Positions 42,478 through 49,789 of a stretch of DNA of 64,000 nt are shown here, in pieces. This DNA is from PBB1 sp043738425 (GTDB taxonomy: Bacteria > Pseudomonadota > Gammaproteobacteria > Burkholderiales > Burkholderiaceae_C). Under the pieces are notes generated by a model that was not told the origin of the DNA, ran no database searches, and was given only the letters and a program-made list of their open reading frames with translations. Numbering within the stretch: the stretch's first letter is position 1; every line of letters starts with the position of its first letter. The translations under genes and the position numbers were made by a program. Where the stretch lies: NCBI GenBank assembly GCA_043738425.1, contig JAYUGJ010000015.1, forward strand, positions 1 to 64,000, written 5' to 3'.

Positions 42478-44946
42478 ATGAACACCTTACCGACACCGAT
42501 AGACATTCCGCGCGGGAATCCCACCGCCTTTGTCGACCGCCTTGCTGACACGCACCTCAGCACGCACATCAGCACGCACATCAGCGCGCACACCGGCACC
42601 CACACCAGCGTGCCGCAGCCGGCCGTGCCGCCACACCACCGCGCCGCTGCCACGCTGCCCCAGCCGGGTGCCAGCACGCCGCTGATGCGGCGGGGTGCGA
42701 TGGTCGCGCAGCCGTGGCGCGGCGCGCTGCGTGCGCTGGTCGACGCGGCGTGCAACCTGACGCGCCGCTGGGCGGGTCAGCCGGCATGGCCGTCGTGGTT
42801 GGCGGCCCACGCCGCGCCCGCAGCTGCCGACCCGATCGCCACCGCTGCCTGGAAACGCGCGGCAGTGCACCGGCGGCGCACGCTGCTGGCATTGGTGGCG
42901 GGTTCGGTGGTGGCGGCCACCGCCATGCTCGACCAGGTGTTGCCGGCGTACTCGGTCGACGCGTTGCGTTATGCGCAGATTGGGTTGTTTGCGCTGTTGC
43001 TTGGTTGGGTGGCCGCCGGGTTTTTCACCGCGTTGATGGGCTTTTGGGTGCTCTGGCGCGGTGACCCGCATGCGTTGTCGGGCCGCGCCGTGGCGCGCCG
43101 CCCGATTGCCGCCAGCGCGCGCACCGCGCTGGTCATGCCGATTTGCAATGAAAACGTGGCCACCACCTTTGCCGGCCTGCGCGCCACCATCGAATCGCTG
43201 TCCAACGCCGGCGGCGCGCGGCTGTTCGATGTGTACGTGTTGTCTGATACCAGCGACCCTGCGATCCGCACCGCCGAGTTGGCGGCATGGGCCGAATTGC
43301 GCGCCGCGCTGAATGGGTCGAATGCAACCGACGGGCACGGATACGCAGCCCACACCGCGGACGTCAACGGCGCAGGCGTCCGTGTGTATTACCGCTGGCG
43401 GCAGCGCCGCACCCAACGCAAGTCAGGCAACCTCGCCGATTTTTGCCGCCGCTGGGGCCGCATCTATCGCTACATGGTGGTGCTCGATGCCGACAGCGTG
43501 ATGACCGGCGACTGCCTGCTGACCCTGGTGCGGCTGATGGAAGCGCACCCCGACGCCGGCATCATTCAAACGGCCCCGCAGGCCTGCGGATTGAGCACCA
43601 TCCATGCGCGCGCGCAGCAGTTTGCGGGTCGTGTCACCGGCCGCTTATTCAGCGCCGGCATGCAGTACTGGCAGCTCGGCGAATCGCATTACTGGGGCCA
43701 CAACGCGATCGTGCGGGTGCAGCCGTTCATGGCGCACTGCGCGCTGGCACCGCTGGCCGGCTGTGGCGGGCTGAGCGGCGCGATTCTGTCGCACGACTTC
43801 GTAGAAGCCGCGCTGATGCGCCGTGCCGGATACCACGTGTGGCTGGTGCCCGATCTGGCCGGCAGCTACGAACAGCCGCCGCCCAACCTGCTGGAAGAAC
43901 TGCAGCGCGACCGCCGCTGGTGCCAAGGCAATTTGCAGAATTCGCGCTTGTTGGCCGAGCCCGGTTTGCACGCCGTGCACCGCGCCATGTTGGCCACCGG
44001 CGCGATGGCCTATCTGTCGGCACCGCTGTGGCTGGGCTATTTGATGCTGGGGGTGGGGCTGTGGTTGTTTGCCGATCATTCGACCCTCGCCACGTCTGCA
44101 GCGTTCGGCAGTGGTGCGCCGCTGGCGACGCTGGTGGCCGCACCCGCGCAGATGTTGGCGTTGTGGGCGGTGACGCTGGCGATGTTGGTGATGCCGCGTG
44201 CATTGGGCGTCGCCGCCATCGTGCTGCGCGGTGAGCAAGCGCAGTACGGCGGCATGCCCGCGTTGCTGCGCGGCGCGCTGGTCGAAGGTGTGCTGTCGGT
44301 ATTGCAGGCACCGCTGCGCATGCTGGCGCACACGCTGTTTGTTATCGCCGCGCTGACCGGGCTGAAGCTCGAATGGAAATCGCCGCCGCGGGTCGCGTGC
44401 GATATCGGCTGGGCCGACGCAGCACGCCTGTTTGCGGCGGTCGGCACGTTGATGTTGATCGTCGGCGCCGCCGCGCTGGCGCTCGAACCTGCCACGCTGC
44501 TGTGGCTTGCGCCGGTGGGTGTGCCGCTGTTGTTGGCGGTGCCGCTGGCGGTGCTGACCAGCCGCGCCGCGTTAGGCGAACGGGTGCGCGCGTCGGGGCT
44601 GTTGGTCACGCCTGAGGAAACCCACCCGCCTGCGGCGCTGAGCGCGGCGGCCCACTTTGCGGGTCAAGCCACCCGGTTGCGCCAGGCTGCGTGCTGGCGC
44701 GACGCACTCGACAACCCGTGGCTGTTCGATGTGGTGCGCGCCGCTATGGGTGGGCGCAACACGATGTGGGGACAGCGCGGTGTGGCACGCCGCGAAATGG
44801 TCAACCGATTGCATGGACCCCACGACATGGAGCGCCTGAGCTCGGCCGACCGTATGCGCCTGCTCAGCGAGCCGCAGCACCTGGTGCGCCTGCGCGATCA
44901 GCTGTTGGCGCAGCACCGCCATCGGCATGCGACCTGGGCGGTGTGA
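42478..44946 (+). CDS. opgH: glucans biosynthesis glucosyltransferase H (OpgH/MdoH)
   Basis: Inner-membrane GT2 enzyme that makes the beta-1,2-linked backbone of osmoregulated periplasmic glucans from UDP-glucose. 822 residues. The N-terminus (~1-125) is poorly conserved and contains a THIS-type repeat with a 12-bp period. Two TM helices (~135-200) precede the GT domain: LVMPICNENVATTFAGL (~218), YMVVLDADSVMTGDCL (~337-352, DxD-like), GHNAIVRVQPFMAHC, GAILSHDFVEAALMRRAGYHVWL (~440, TED-like acid) and RRWCQGNL (QxxRW-like). Further TM helices and the C-terminal WRDALDNPWLFDV follow. The partner gene opgG is not adjacent. Confidence 0.92.
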   Translation: MNTLPTPIDIPRGNPTAFVDRLADTHLSTHISTHISAHTGTHTSVPQPAVPPHHRAAATLPQPGASTPLMRRGAMVAQPWRGALRALVDAACNLTRRWAGQPAWPSWLAAHAAPAAADPIATAAWKRAAVHRRRTLLALVAGSVVAATAMLDQVLPAYSVDALRYAQIGLFALLLGWVAAGFFTALMGFWVLWRGDPHALSGRAVARRPIAASARTALVMPICNENVATTFAGLRATIESLSNAGGARLFDVYVLSDTSDPAIRTAELAAWAELRAALNGSNATDGHGYAAHTADVNGAGVRVYYRWRQRRTQRKSGNLADFCRRWGRIYRYMVVLDADSVMTGDCLLTLVRLMEAHPDAGIIQTAPQACGLSTIHARAQQFAGRVTGRLFSAGMQYWQLGESHYWGHNAIVRVQPFMAHCALAPLAGCGGLSGAILSHDFVEAALMRRAGYHVWLVPDLAGSYEQPPPNLLEELQRDRRWCQGNLQNSRLLAEPGLHAVHRAMLATGAMAYLSAPLWLGYLMLGVGLWLFADHSTLATSAAFGSGAPLATLVAAPAQMLALWAVTLAMLVMPRALGVAAIVLRGEQAQYGGMPALLRGALVEGVLSVLQAPLRMLAHTLFVIAALTGLKLEWKSPPRVACDIGWADAARLFAAVGTLMLIVGAAALALEPATLLWLAPVGVPLLLAVPLAVLTSRAALGERVRASGLLVTPEETHPPAALSAAAHFAGQATRLRQAACWRDALDNPWLFDVVRAAMGGRNTMWGQRGVARREMVNRLHGPHDMERLSSADRMRLLSEPQHLVRLRDQLLAQHRHRHATWAV

Positions 44947-45007
44947 GCCGCCGCGCTGGGGGCGGCGCTGTGCTTGTTAAAGCCGACCGGCCCGCGCAGC
45001 TACCAAC

Positions 45008-45616
45008 CTACAGCCCATTCGGCCCTGGCATGTAGTAAATCTGGTTCGACCAGGTGCACGCACCGAGCGCCTCGGTGGCTTTGTCTTCGGCGGCCTGGGT
45101 GTCGGCGTGCGACAGCGCGTTGAGCTGCCCCGCCAGCGCAGTCAGGCTGGCGCGCGGGTCGCCTTGTTGGGCCGCACACAGCGAGGCGACTTTGACGTTC
45201 AGCTTGTCGGCCGGCTCATCGCGCAGGTCGTCTTCCATCTGTTCCAGCGACAGCAGCTCAGCGGCTTCCAGCAGCAGGTACGGTTTCTGGTTGTGCGGCT
45301 GCTGCAAAAACTCGACCACCTTGTCGACCATCGGCCGAATGGTCGGGTGCGTGAGGCTTTGCTGCAGGTGTACCAAGTGCGCAAGGCCGCTGGCATAAGA
45401 ACCTACCAGCGCCAACGGCTCGGATGGGCCGTCTTTGACCAGACACAAGGTCCAAAAATTCGATTGGCACAACTGTGGCGTGCCCGCCATCAGCAGCCGG
45501 TAAATCAACGGCAGCGCATAGCGGCATTCAGACAACGCGACGGTGTCACGCGGCTGGCCCGCGTTGTCGAGGCCGGGAATCAGGTCGGTGGCGTACAGGC
45601 AGGTGCGGTGGGTCAT
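45008..45616 (-). CDS. conserved protein of unknown function
   Basis: A 202-residue protein with no signal peptide or membrane helix, so probably cytosolic. It begins MTHRTCLYATDLIPGLDNAG and is mostly helical, with PTIRPMVDKVVEFLQQP and LLLEAAELLSLEQMEDDL in the middle. I do not recognise the family. Coding potential is supported by the balanced composition and complete frame. It starts 22 bases before the 3' end of the next gene (the HEHAH membrane protein) and is transcribed in the same direction, so the two may be coregulated. The 61-base gap to opgH holds only a GC-rich hairpin without a T-run. Confidence 0.65.
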   Translation of the reverse strand: MTHRTCLYATDLIPGLDNAGQPRDTVALSECRYALPLIYRLLMAGTPQLCQSNFWTLCLVKDGPSEPLALVGSYASGLAHLVHLQQSLTHPTIRPMVDKVVEFLQQPHNQKPYLLLEAAELLSLEQMEDDLRDEPADKLNVKVASLCAAQQGDPRASLTALAGQLNALSHADTQAAEDKATEALGACTWSNQIYYMPGPNGL

Positions 45617-45637
45617 GGTGTGTTCGGGCGGTCGTGA

Positions 45638-46045
45638 TCAAAGAGCGTTATTTTCGACGGCGCGCGCCTGCACTTCGAATCGGTTGTCCCAATAGGCGCG
45701 CTTGCCGCGCAGCAGCTGCAGCAAGCTCGATAGCGGATAGGCCACGAAAAACAGCGCGCCCCAGCGCTCGTATTGCCGCACATGCGCATGCTCGTGCGCG
45801 CGCAGGCAGGTCAATTCGTTCGCCGTGCGGCCAATCACCACATGGCCGAGCGTGATCGCGGCGAATGGCGCGCGCTGCAGCACGCGTGGGCATGCAGCCG
45901 CAGTGCCCGACACCGCTACTTCCAGCACACCGTCGATGCGCCGCAGCTGCGCGCCGCACAGCAACGCCGGCACCGCCAGCAGCATGCCGGTCAGCGTGCA
46001 GGGCGCGGCCCACAGATAGCGTGCCGCCGATAGCCATCGGTTCAT
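45638..46045 (-). CDS. small membrane protein with an HEHAH zinc-metalloprotease-like motif
   Basis: The 135-residue protein has an N-terminal hydrophobic segment (LWAAPCTLTGMLLAVPALLCGAQL, ~11-34), then a compact domain with LRAHEHAHVRQYERWGALFFVAYPLSSLLQLL (~82-113). HEHAH is an HExxH zinc motif followed by a second hydrophobic helix; a third ligand is not obvious. The pattern resembles minimal membrane metallopeptidases, but the family and substrate are unknown. It is divergent from uppP across 24 bases, so a shared short promoter region is likely. Confidence 0.65.
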   Translation of the reverse strand: MNRWLSAARYLWAAPCTLTGMLLAVPALLCGAQLRRIDGVLEVAVSGTAAACPRVLQRAPFAAITLGHVVIGRTANELTCLRAHEHAHVRQYERWGALFFVAYPLSSLLQLLRGKRAYWDNRFEVQARAVENNAL

Positions 46046-46069
46046 TCGAAAACGCTACCCCTGCCTCGT

Positions 46070-46984
46070 ATGATCCGCCGACGCATTTTTTGGACGCACG
46101 TTTTGGACATTCTTTTGCTGGGCAAAGCCGCGTTGATGGGCATCGTCGAAGGGCTGACCGAGTTTTTGCCTATCTCGAGTACGGGGCATCTGATCTTGGC
46201 GGGGTCGTTGCTCCACTTCACTGGCGAGACAGCGAAGGTGTTCGATATCGCGATCCAAACCGGAGCCATGTTTGCGGTGATGTGGCAGTTTCGCGAGCGG
46301 CTGCAGCGCACCTTCAGTGGCTTGGCGGGCAGCCTGGGCGGCGTGGCAGCCACCGACCCGACCGCAAGGCGCTTTGCGCTGAATGTGTTGATCGCGTTCA
46401 TCCCTGCGGTGGTGCTCGGCCTGGCATTCGGCAAAGTGGTGAAAGAACATTTGTTCAAGCCGGTGCCGGTGGCGCTGGCGTTCATCGTCGGCGGCGTCAT
46501 CATTTTGTGGGTCGAACGGCGCCACAAAGTCTTATACGGAACGTCGGACTTGCAAGGTAATCGGCGCGCTCGCGTGGAGTCGATCGATGACATGGGCCCG
46601 CTCGACGCATTGAAAGTCGGCCTGCTGCAGTGCCTGGCCTTGATACCTGGCACCAGCCGATCGGGCTCGACCATCATCGGCGGCATGGTGCTCGGCTTAT
46701 CACGCAAGTGCGCCACCGAGTTCAGTTTTTTTCTCGGCATCCCGACCCTGATGGGTGCCGGTGCGTATGCGCTGTGGAAGCAGCGGCATGCGTTGCATGC
46801 GGGCGATGTGCCGATGTTTGCGGTCGGCTTGGTGTTCGCATTTTTCAGCGCGCTGCTGTGCATACGCTGGTTGATCCGCTTCGTGTCGACGCACGACTTC
46901 GTCGGCTTCGCCTGGTACCGCATCGGCTTCGGCGTGGTCGTCTTGCTCACCGCCTGGCAACAGTGGGTGGTGTGGGCAGATTGA
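46070..46984 (+). CDS. uppP: undecaprenyl-diphosphatase
   Basis: Integral inner-membrane enzyme (BacA) that removes phosphate from undecaprenyl diphosphate to recycle the lipid carrier of peptidoglycan and surface glycans; loss sensitises cells to bacitracin. 304 residues with about eight helices. Family signatures: ALMGIVEGLTEFLPISSTGHLIL (~20-42), with the catalytic Glu-rich EGLTEFLP and ISSTGH; CLALIPGTSRSGSTIIGGMVLGLSR (~184-208); and FLGIPTLMGAGAYAL. The start ATG 46070 gives a ~14-residue preamble that other family members lack. It serves the polysaccharide and wall pathways seen elsewhere in the window. Confidence 0.95.
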   Translation: MIRRRIFWTHVLDILLLGKAALMGIVEGLTEFLPISSTGHLILAGSLLHFTGETAKVFDIAIQTGAMFAVMWQFRERLQRTFSGLAGSLGGVAATDPTARRFALNVLIAFIPAVVLGLAFGKVVKEHLFKPVPVALAFIVGGVIILWVERRHKVLYGTSDLQGNRRARVESIDDMGPLDALKVGLLQCLALIPGTSRSGSTIIGGMVLGLSRKCATEFSFFLGIPTLMGAGAYALWKQRHALHAGDVPMFAVGLVFAFFSALLCIRWLIRFVSTHDFVGFAWYRIGFGVVVLLTAWQQWVVWAD

Positions 46985-47039
46985 GGTGGCACTGCTGCGC
47001 TGACCGCTACGCTGGCGGTGACAGGTCTATTGCACAACC

Positions 47040-47684
47040 TCAAAACGAGGCCGACGGCGTGCCATCGGTGCACACGCCCTGGCGGGTGCGGATGTTGGTG
47101 ATCTGCACCGGGTCGACTGCTTTGCTGTCAGCGGCTACGTCAGAGCGGCCGTCGGCCGCGGCCGACGCGGCGCTGGCTGCTGGGCTGCTGGCAGCAGACG
47201 CGTTATCGCTTGCGGGCGGTGGATTTCGCTTGCGGGTCGCGATCGAAAAATACTTACCCGCCTTGCGGTCGATCACCACGCCCGTTGCCGCAGCGCCTGG
47301 GCCGATGGTTTTCGTGGTCGGCTCGTCTTTCGCGCCAGGGTGGTAATCGGTGGCGGAGCCGAAGTTGATCTCGTCGGCCGTGATGTGTACCGGCGTGCCC
47401 TTGCCGGTGCGCGCGTTGGCCACCGTGTTGTTCACCAGGTCGAAGGTGTATTCGACGCGGAAATCGCCTTTGCGCGGCGGCTCCAACTCGGCACCGTAAA
47501 TCGTCTCCACGGTTTCAACGCCGGCGCACACCAGCCGCAGCAGCGTCGACTTCGGCGCGGTGGCCGCGGTGCTTTCAGTGGCAGTGCCACACAGGGCGAC
47601 CAGACAGGTCATCAGCCATGCAGGCGTGCAGGTGGTGGGCCGGGCGCGGCGATTGGTCATGGGTAAAGGCATGGGCATCGGCAT
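47040..47684 (-). CDS. predicted exported protein of unknown function
   Basis: The 214-residue product begins with an MPMPMPLPM hexanucleotide repeat. A hydrophobic segment follows (WLMTCLVALCGTATESTAATA), consistent with a Sec signal cut near residue 41. The mature part has CAGVETVETIYGAELEPP, FRVEYTFDLVNNTVANA, VIDRKAGKYFSIATRKRN and an Ala/Ser-rich linker, ending QTGVC-like with a paired Cys. I do not recognise the fold. The start is uncertain because of the repeat: MTNRRAR at residue 9 or MTCLVALC at ~25 would shorten the leader. The gene is alone, separated from uppP by 55 bases. Confidence 0.6.
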   Translation of the reverse strand: MPMPMPLPMTNRRARPTTCTPAWLMTCLVALCGTATESTAATAPKSTLLRLVCAGVETVETIYGAELEPPRKGDFRVEYTFDLVNNTVANARTGKGTPVHITADEINFGSATDYHPGAKDEPTTKTIGPGAAATGVVIDRKAGKYFSIATRKRNPPPASDNASAASSPAASAASAAADGRSDVAADSKAVDPVQITNIRTRQGVCTDGTPSASF

Positions 47685-47756
47685 GGGCCGTTCTCCAGAA
47701 ATGGTGGCTTGGATGGCTGAGTAAAAACCGGCCGTGGGTGAAAGACGCTCACGTGT

Positions 47757-48068
47757 TCAGCCGAAGTGGCAAACATAGTGCAGCGCATCGGTCACCTCGA
47801 TGTCGAACGCCGACTTGGCTGGCACGCTAAACGACTGACCCCCGACGTAATTGACCCAGGCGGTGCTGCCTGGCAACTTGACGCGGCAGCTGCCTGCGAC
47901 CAGCTCCATCACCTCGGGCGCATCGGTGTTGAAGGTGATGCTCGACGGCAGGATCACGCCGACGCTTTTTTTACTGCCGTCTGGCAGCTCGATGCTGTGC
48001 GAAACGCAGCGGCCGTCGAAGTACACGTTGGCGCGGGTCGCGATTTTTGCGGTGATGTGGTCGGTCAT
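47757..48068 (-). CDS. ppnP: pyrimidine/purine nucleoside phosphorylase
   Basis: Cupin-fold enzyme (YaiE family) that phosphorolyses several nucleosides to free base and ribose-1-phosphate. The 103-residue protein has the family pattern ANVYFDGRCVSHSIELPDGSKKSVGVILP (~12-40), FNTDAPEVMELVAGSCRVKLPGS (~45-67) and FSVPAKSAFDIEVTDALHYVCHFG at the end. ATG 48068 (MTDHITAKI) is chosen; 25 upstream codons to 48143 are non-family. Cytosolic nucleotide salvage. It lies 72 bases before the next gene with no terminator-like structure seen. Confidence 0.92.
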   Translation of the reverse strand: MTDHITAKIATRANVYFDGRCVSHSIELPDGSKKSVGVILPSSITFNTDAPEVMELVAGSCRVKLPGSTAWVNYVGGQSFSVPAKSAFDIEVTDALHYVCHFG

Positions 48069-48182
48069 GTTGGGTTCAGGTACGAGGCAGGGCAATCGAA
48101 AGGCATCGCTCACCACCATGAGGCGCGGCGATGACGGGGTCACTTTCAGCGCAGAGCGAGGCGACGAGGCGGCTTGGGTCTT

Positions 48183-49520
48183 TCAGGCACCGCCATCGTT
48201 TTTCAACCCGGGCAGCGCTGCCTCGCTGCCTTGCGACAGCAGTCCGGCCTGGGTGTAGATCGCCAGCTTGTCACGGGTGTCGACGATGTCGAGGTTGCGC
48301 ATCGTCAGTTGGCCGATACGGTCTTGCGGTGAGAAGCTCGACTCGCCCTTTTCCATCGTCAGCCGTTCGGGCTGGTAGGTGAGGTTGGCCGAGGTGGTGT
48401 TGAGGATCGAATAGTCGTTGCCGCGGCGCAGCTCGAGCGTGACTTCGCCGGTGATCGCGCGGGCCACCCAGCGCTGCGCGGCTTCGCGCAACATGATGGC
48501 TTGCGGGTCGAACCAGCGGCCTTGGTAGAGCAGCCGGCCGAGCTTGCGGCCGCCTTCGCGGTATTGCTCGATCGTGTCTTCGTTGTGGATGCCGGTGACC
48601 AGCCGTTCGTACGCTATGAACAGCAGTGCGAGGCCGGGCGCTTCGTAAATGCCGCGGCTTTTCGCTTCGATGATGCGGTTCTCGATTTGGTCGCTCATGC
48701 CCAGCCCGTGGCGTCCGCCAATGCGGTTGGCTTCCATCAGCAGGTCGATGCTGCTGGCAAATTCAATGCCATTCAAGGCGACCGGTGTGCCCTCGACAAA
48801 ACGCACCGTGACGCGCTCGCGTTTGACCTCCACATCGTCGCGCCAGAACGCCACGCCCATGATCGGCTGCACGATCATCACGCCGCTCGACAACTGCTCG
48901 AGGTCTTTCGCTTCGTGGGTTGCGCCGAGCATGTTCGAATCGGTCGAATACGCTTTCTCCGACGACATCTTGTAGGCGAAGCCGGCCGCACTCATGAATG
49001 CCGACATCTCGGCGCGGCCGCCCAATTCGTCAATGAAGGTCTGGTCGAGCCACGGCTTGTAAATTTTGAGCGCCGGATTGGTCAGCAAACCGTAGCGGTA
49101 GAAGCGCTCGATGTCGTTGCCTTTGAAGGTGCTGCCATCGCCCCAAATGTTGACGTCGTCTTCTTTCATTGCCGCCACCAGCATCGTGCCGGTGACTGCG
49201 CGGCCGATCGGCGTGGTGTTGAAGTAAGTCACACCGGCAGTTGAAATGTGGAACGCACCGGCTTGCAGCGCGGCCATGCCCTCGGCGACCAGCTGCGCGC
49301 GGCAGTCGATCAGCCGCGCTTTTTGTGCGCCGTAGAGCATCGCCTTGCGCGGAATGTCGTCGTAATCCGGCTCGTCGGGCTGCCCCAAGTTGGCGGTGTA
49401 GGCGTAGGGCAGTGCGCCCTTGTTGCGCATCCAGTGGAGTGCCGCGCTGGTATCCAGGCCGCCGGAAAAAGCGATGCCGACTTTTTGGCCGACGGGGAGG
49501 TGTTGCAAGATGGTGGACAT
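48183..49520 (-). CDS. argG: argininosuccinate synthase
   Basis: Condenses citrulline and aspartate with ATP hydrolysis to AMP, the penultimate step of arginine synthesis in the cytosol. 445 residues, the length of the E. coli-type long class. The pyrophosphatase loop is AFSGGLDTSAALHWM (~17-31). Other motifs: YGAQKARLIDCRAQL, the citrulline/aspartate region NTTPIGRAVTGTMLV, EDDVNIWGDGSTFKGNDIERFYRYG and DLEQLSSGVMIVQPIMGV. It starts MSTILQHLPVGQKVG, as expected. Three palindromic repeats lie upstream between it and the peptidase gene. Confidence 0.96.
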   Translation of the reverse strand: MSTILQHLPVGQKVGIAFSGGLDTSAALHWMRNKGALPYAYTANLGQPDEPDYDDIPRKAMLYGAQKARLIDCRAQLVAEGMAALQAGAFHISTAGVTYFNTTPIGRAVTGTMLVAAMKEDDVNIWGDGSTFKGNDIERFYRYGLLTNPALKIYKPWLDQTFIDELGGRAEMSAFMSAAGFAYKMSSEKAYSTDSNMLGATHEAKDLEQLSSGVMIVQPIMGVAFWRDDVEVKRERVTVRFVEGTPVALNGIEFASSIDLLMEANRIGGRHGLGMSDQIENRIIEAKSRGIYEAPGLALLFIAYERLVTGIHNEDTIEQYREGGRKLGRLLYQGRWFDPQAIMLREAAQRWVARAITGEVTLELRRGNDYSILNTTSANLTYQPERLTMEKGESSFSPQDRIGQLTMRNLDIVDTRDKLAIYTQAGLLSQGSEAALPGLKNDGGA

Positions 49521-49692
49521 GGTTTCGGAGGTGGTTGGCTGCGGCGGTGGTGGAGGTTCGACGCGCTGAATTTGACCGTAATTGTCGATGCTGTGGCCGC
49601 GGGTGGCGGTAGTTGCGGAGGCTCCCTGGCTACGGAGCGGGCATAGGGGCGGGGTGGCGGAGGGTCGCTGCCGTTCGTGGCCCTCACCCTAA

Positions 49693-49782
49693 CCCTCTCC
49701 CCCACGGGGAGAGGGGATGAAGCGTTCGCCTCTCCCACCGGGAGAGGGGATGAAGCGTTCGCCCCTCCCAGCGGGAGCGGGG
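49693..49782. repeat. REP-like tandem palindromes
   Basis: CCCTCTCCCC and GGGGAGAGGG form a perfect 10-bp stem (49693-49715). A 33-base unit starting GATGAAGCGTTCGC then occurs twice (49716-49748, 49749-49781), each with a CCTCTCCC-type stem, the second one degraded. CCCTCTCCC repeats of this kind are intergenic palindromes found in many Proteobacteria. They lie just downstream of the peptidase stop and could also act as an RNA 3' stabiliser. Confidence 0.75.
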
Positions 49783-49789
49783 AACGCAA

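Noticed and set aside
44945..44965. GCCGCC/GGCGGC hairpin after opgH as a terminator
   Set aside because: No T-run follows, and short GC-rich hairpins of this kind are frequent here.
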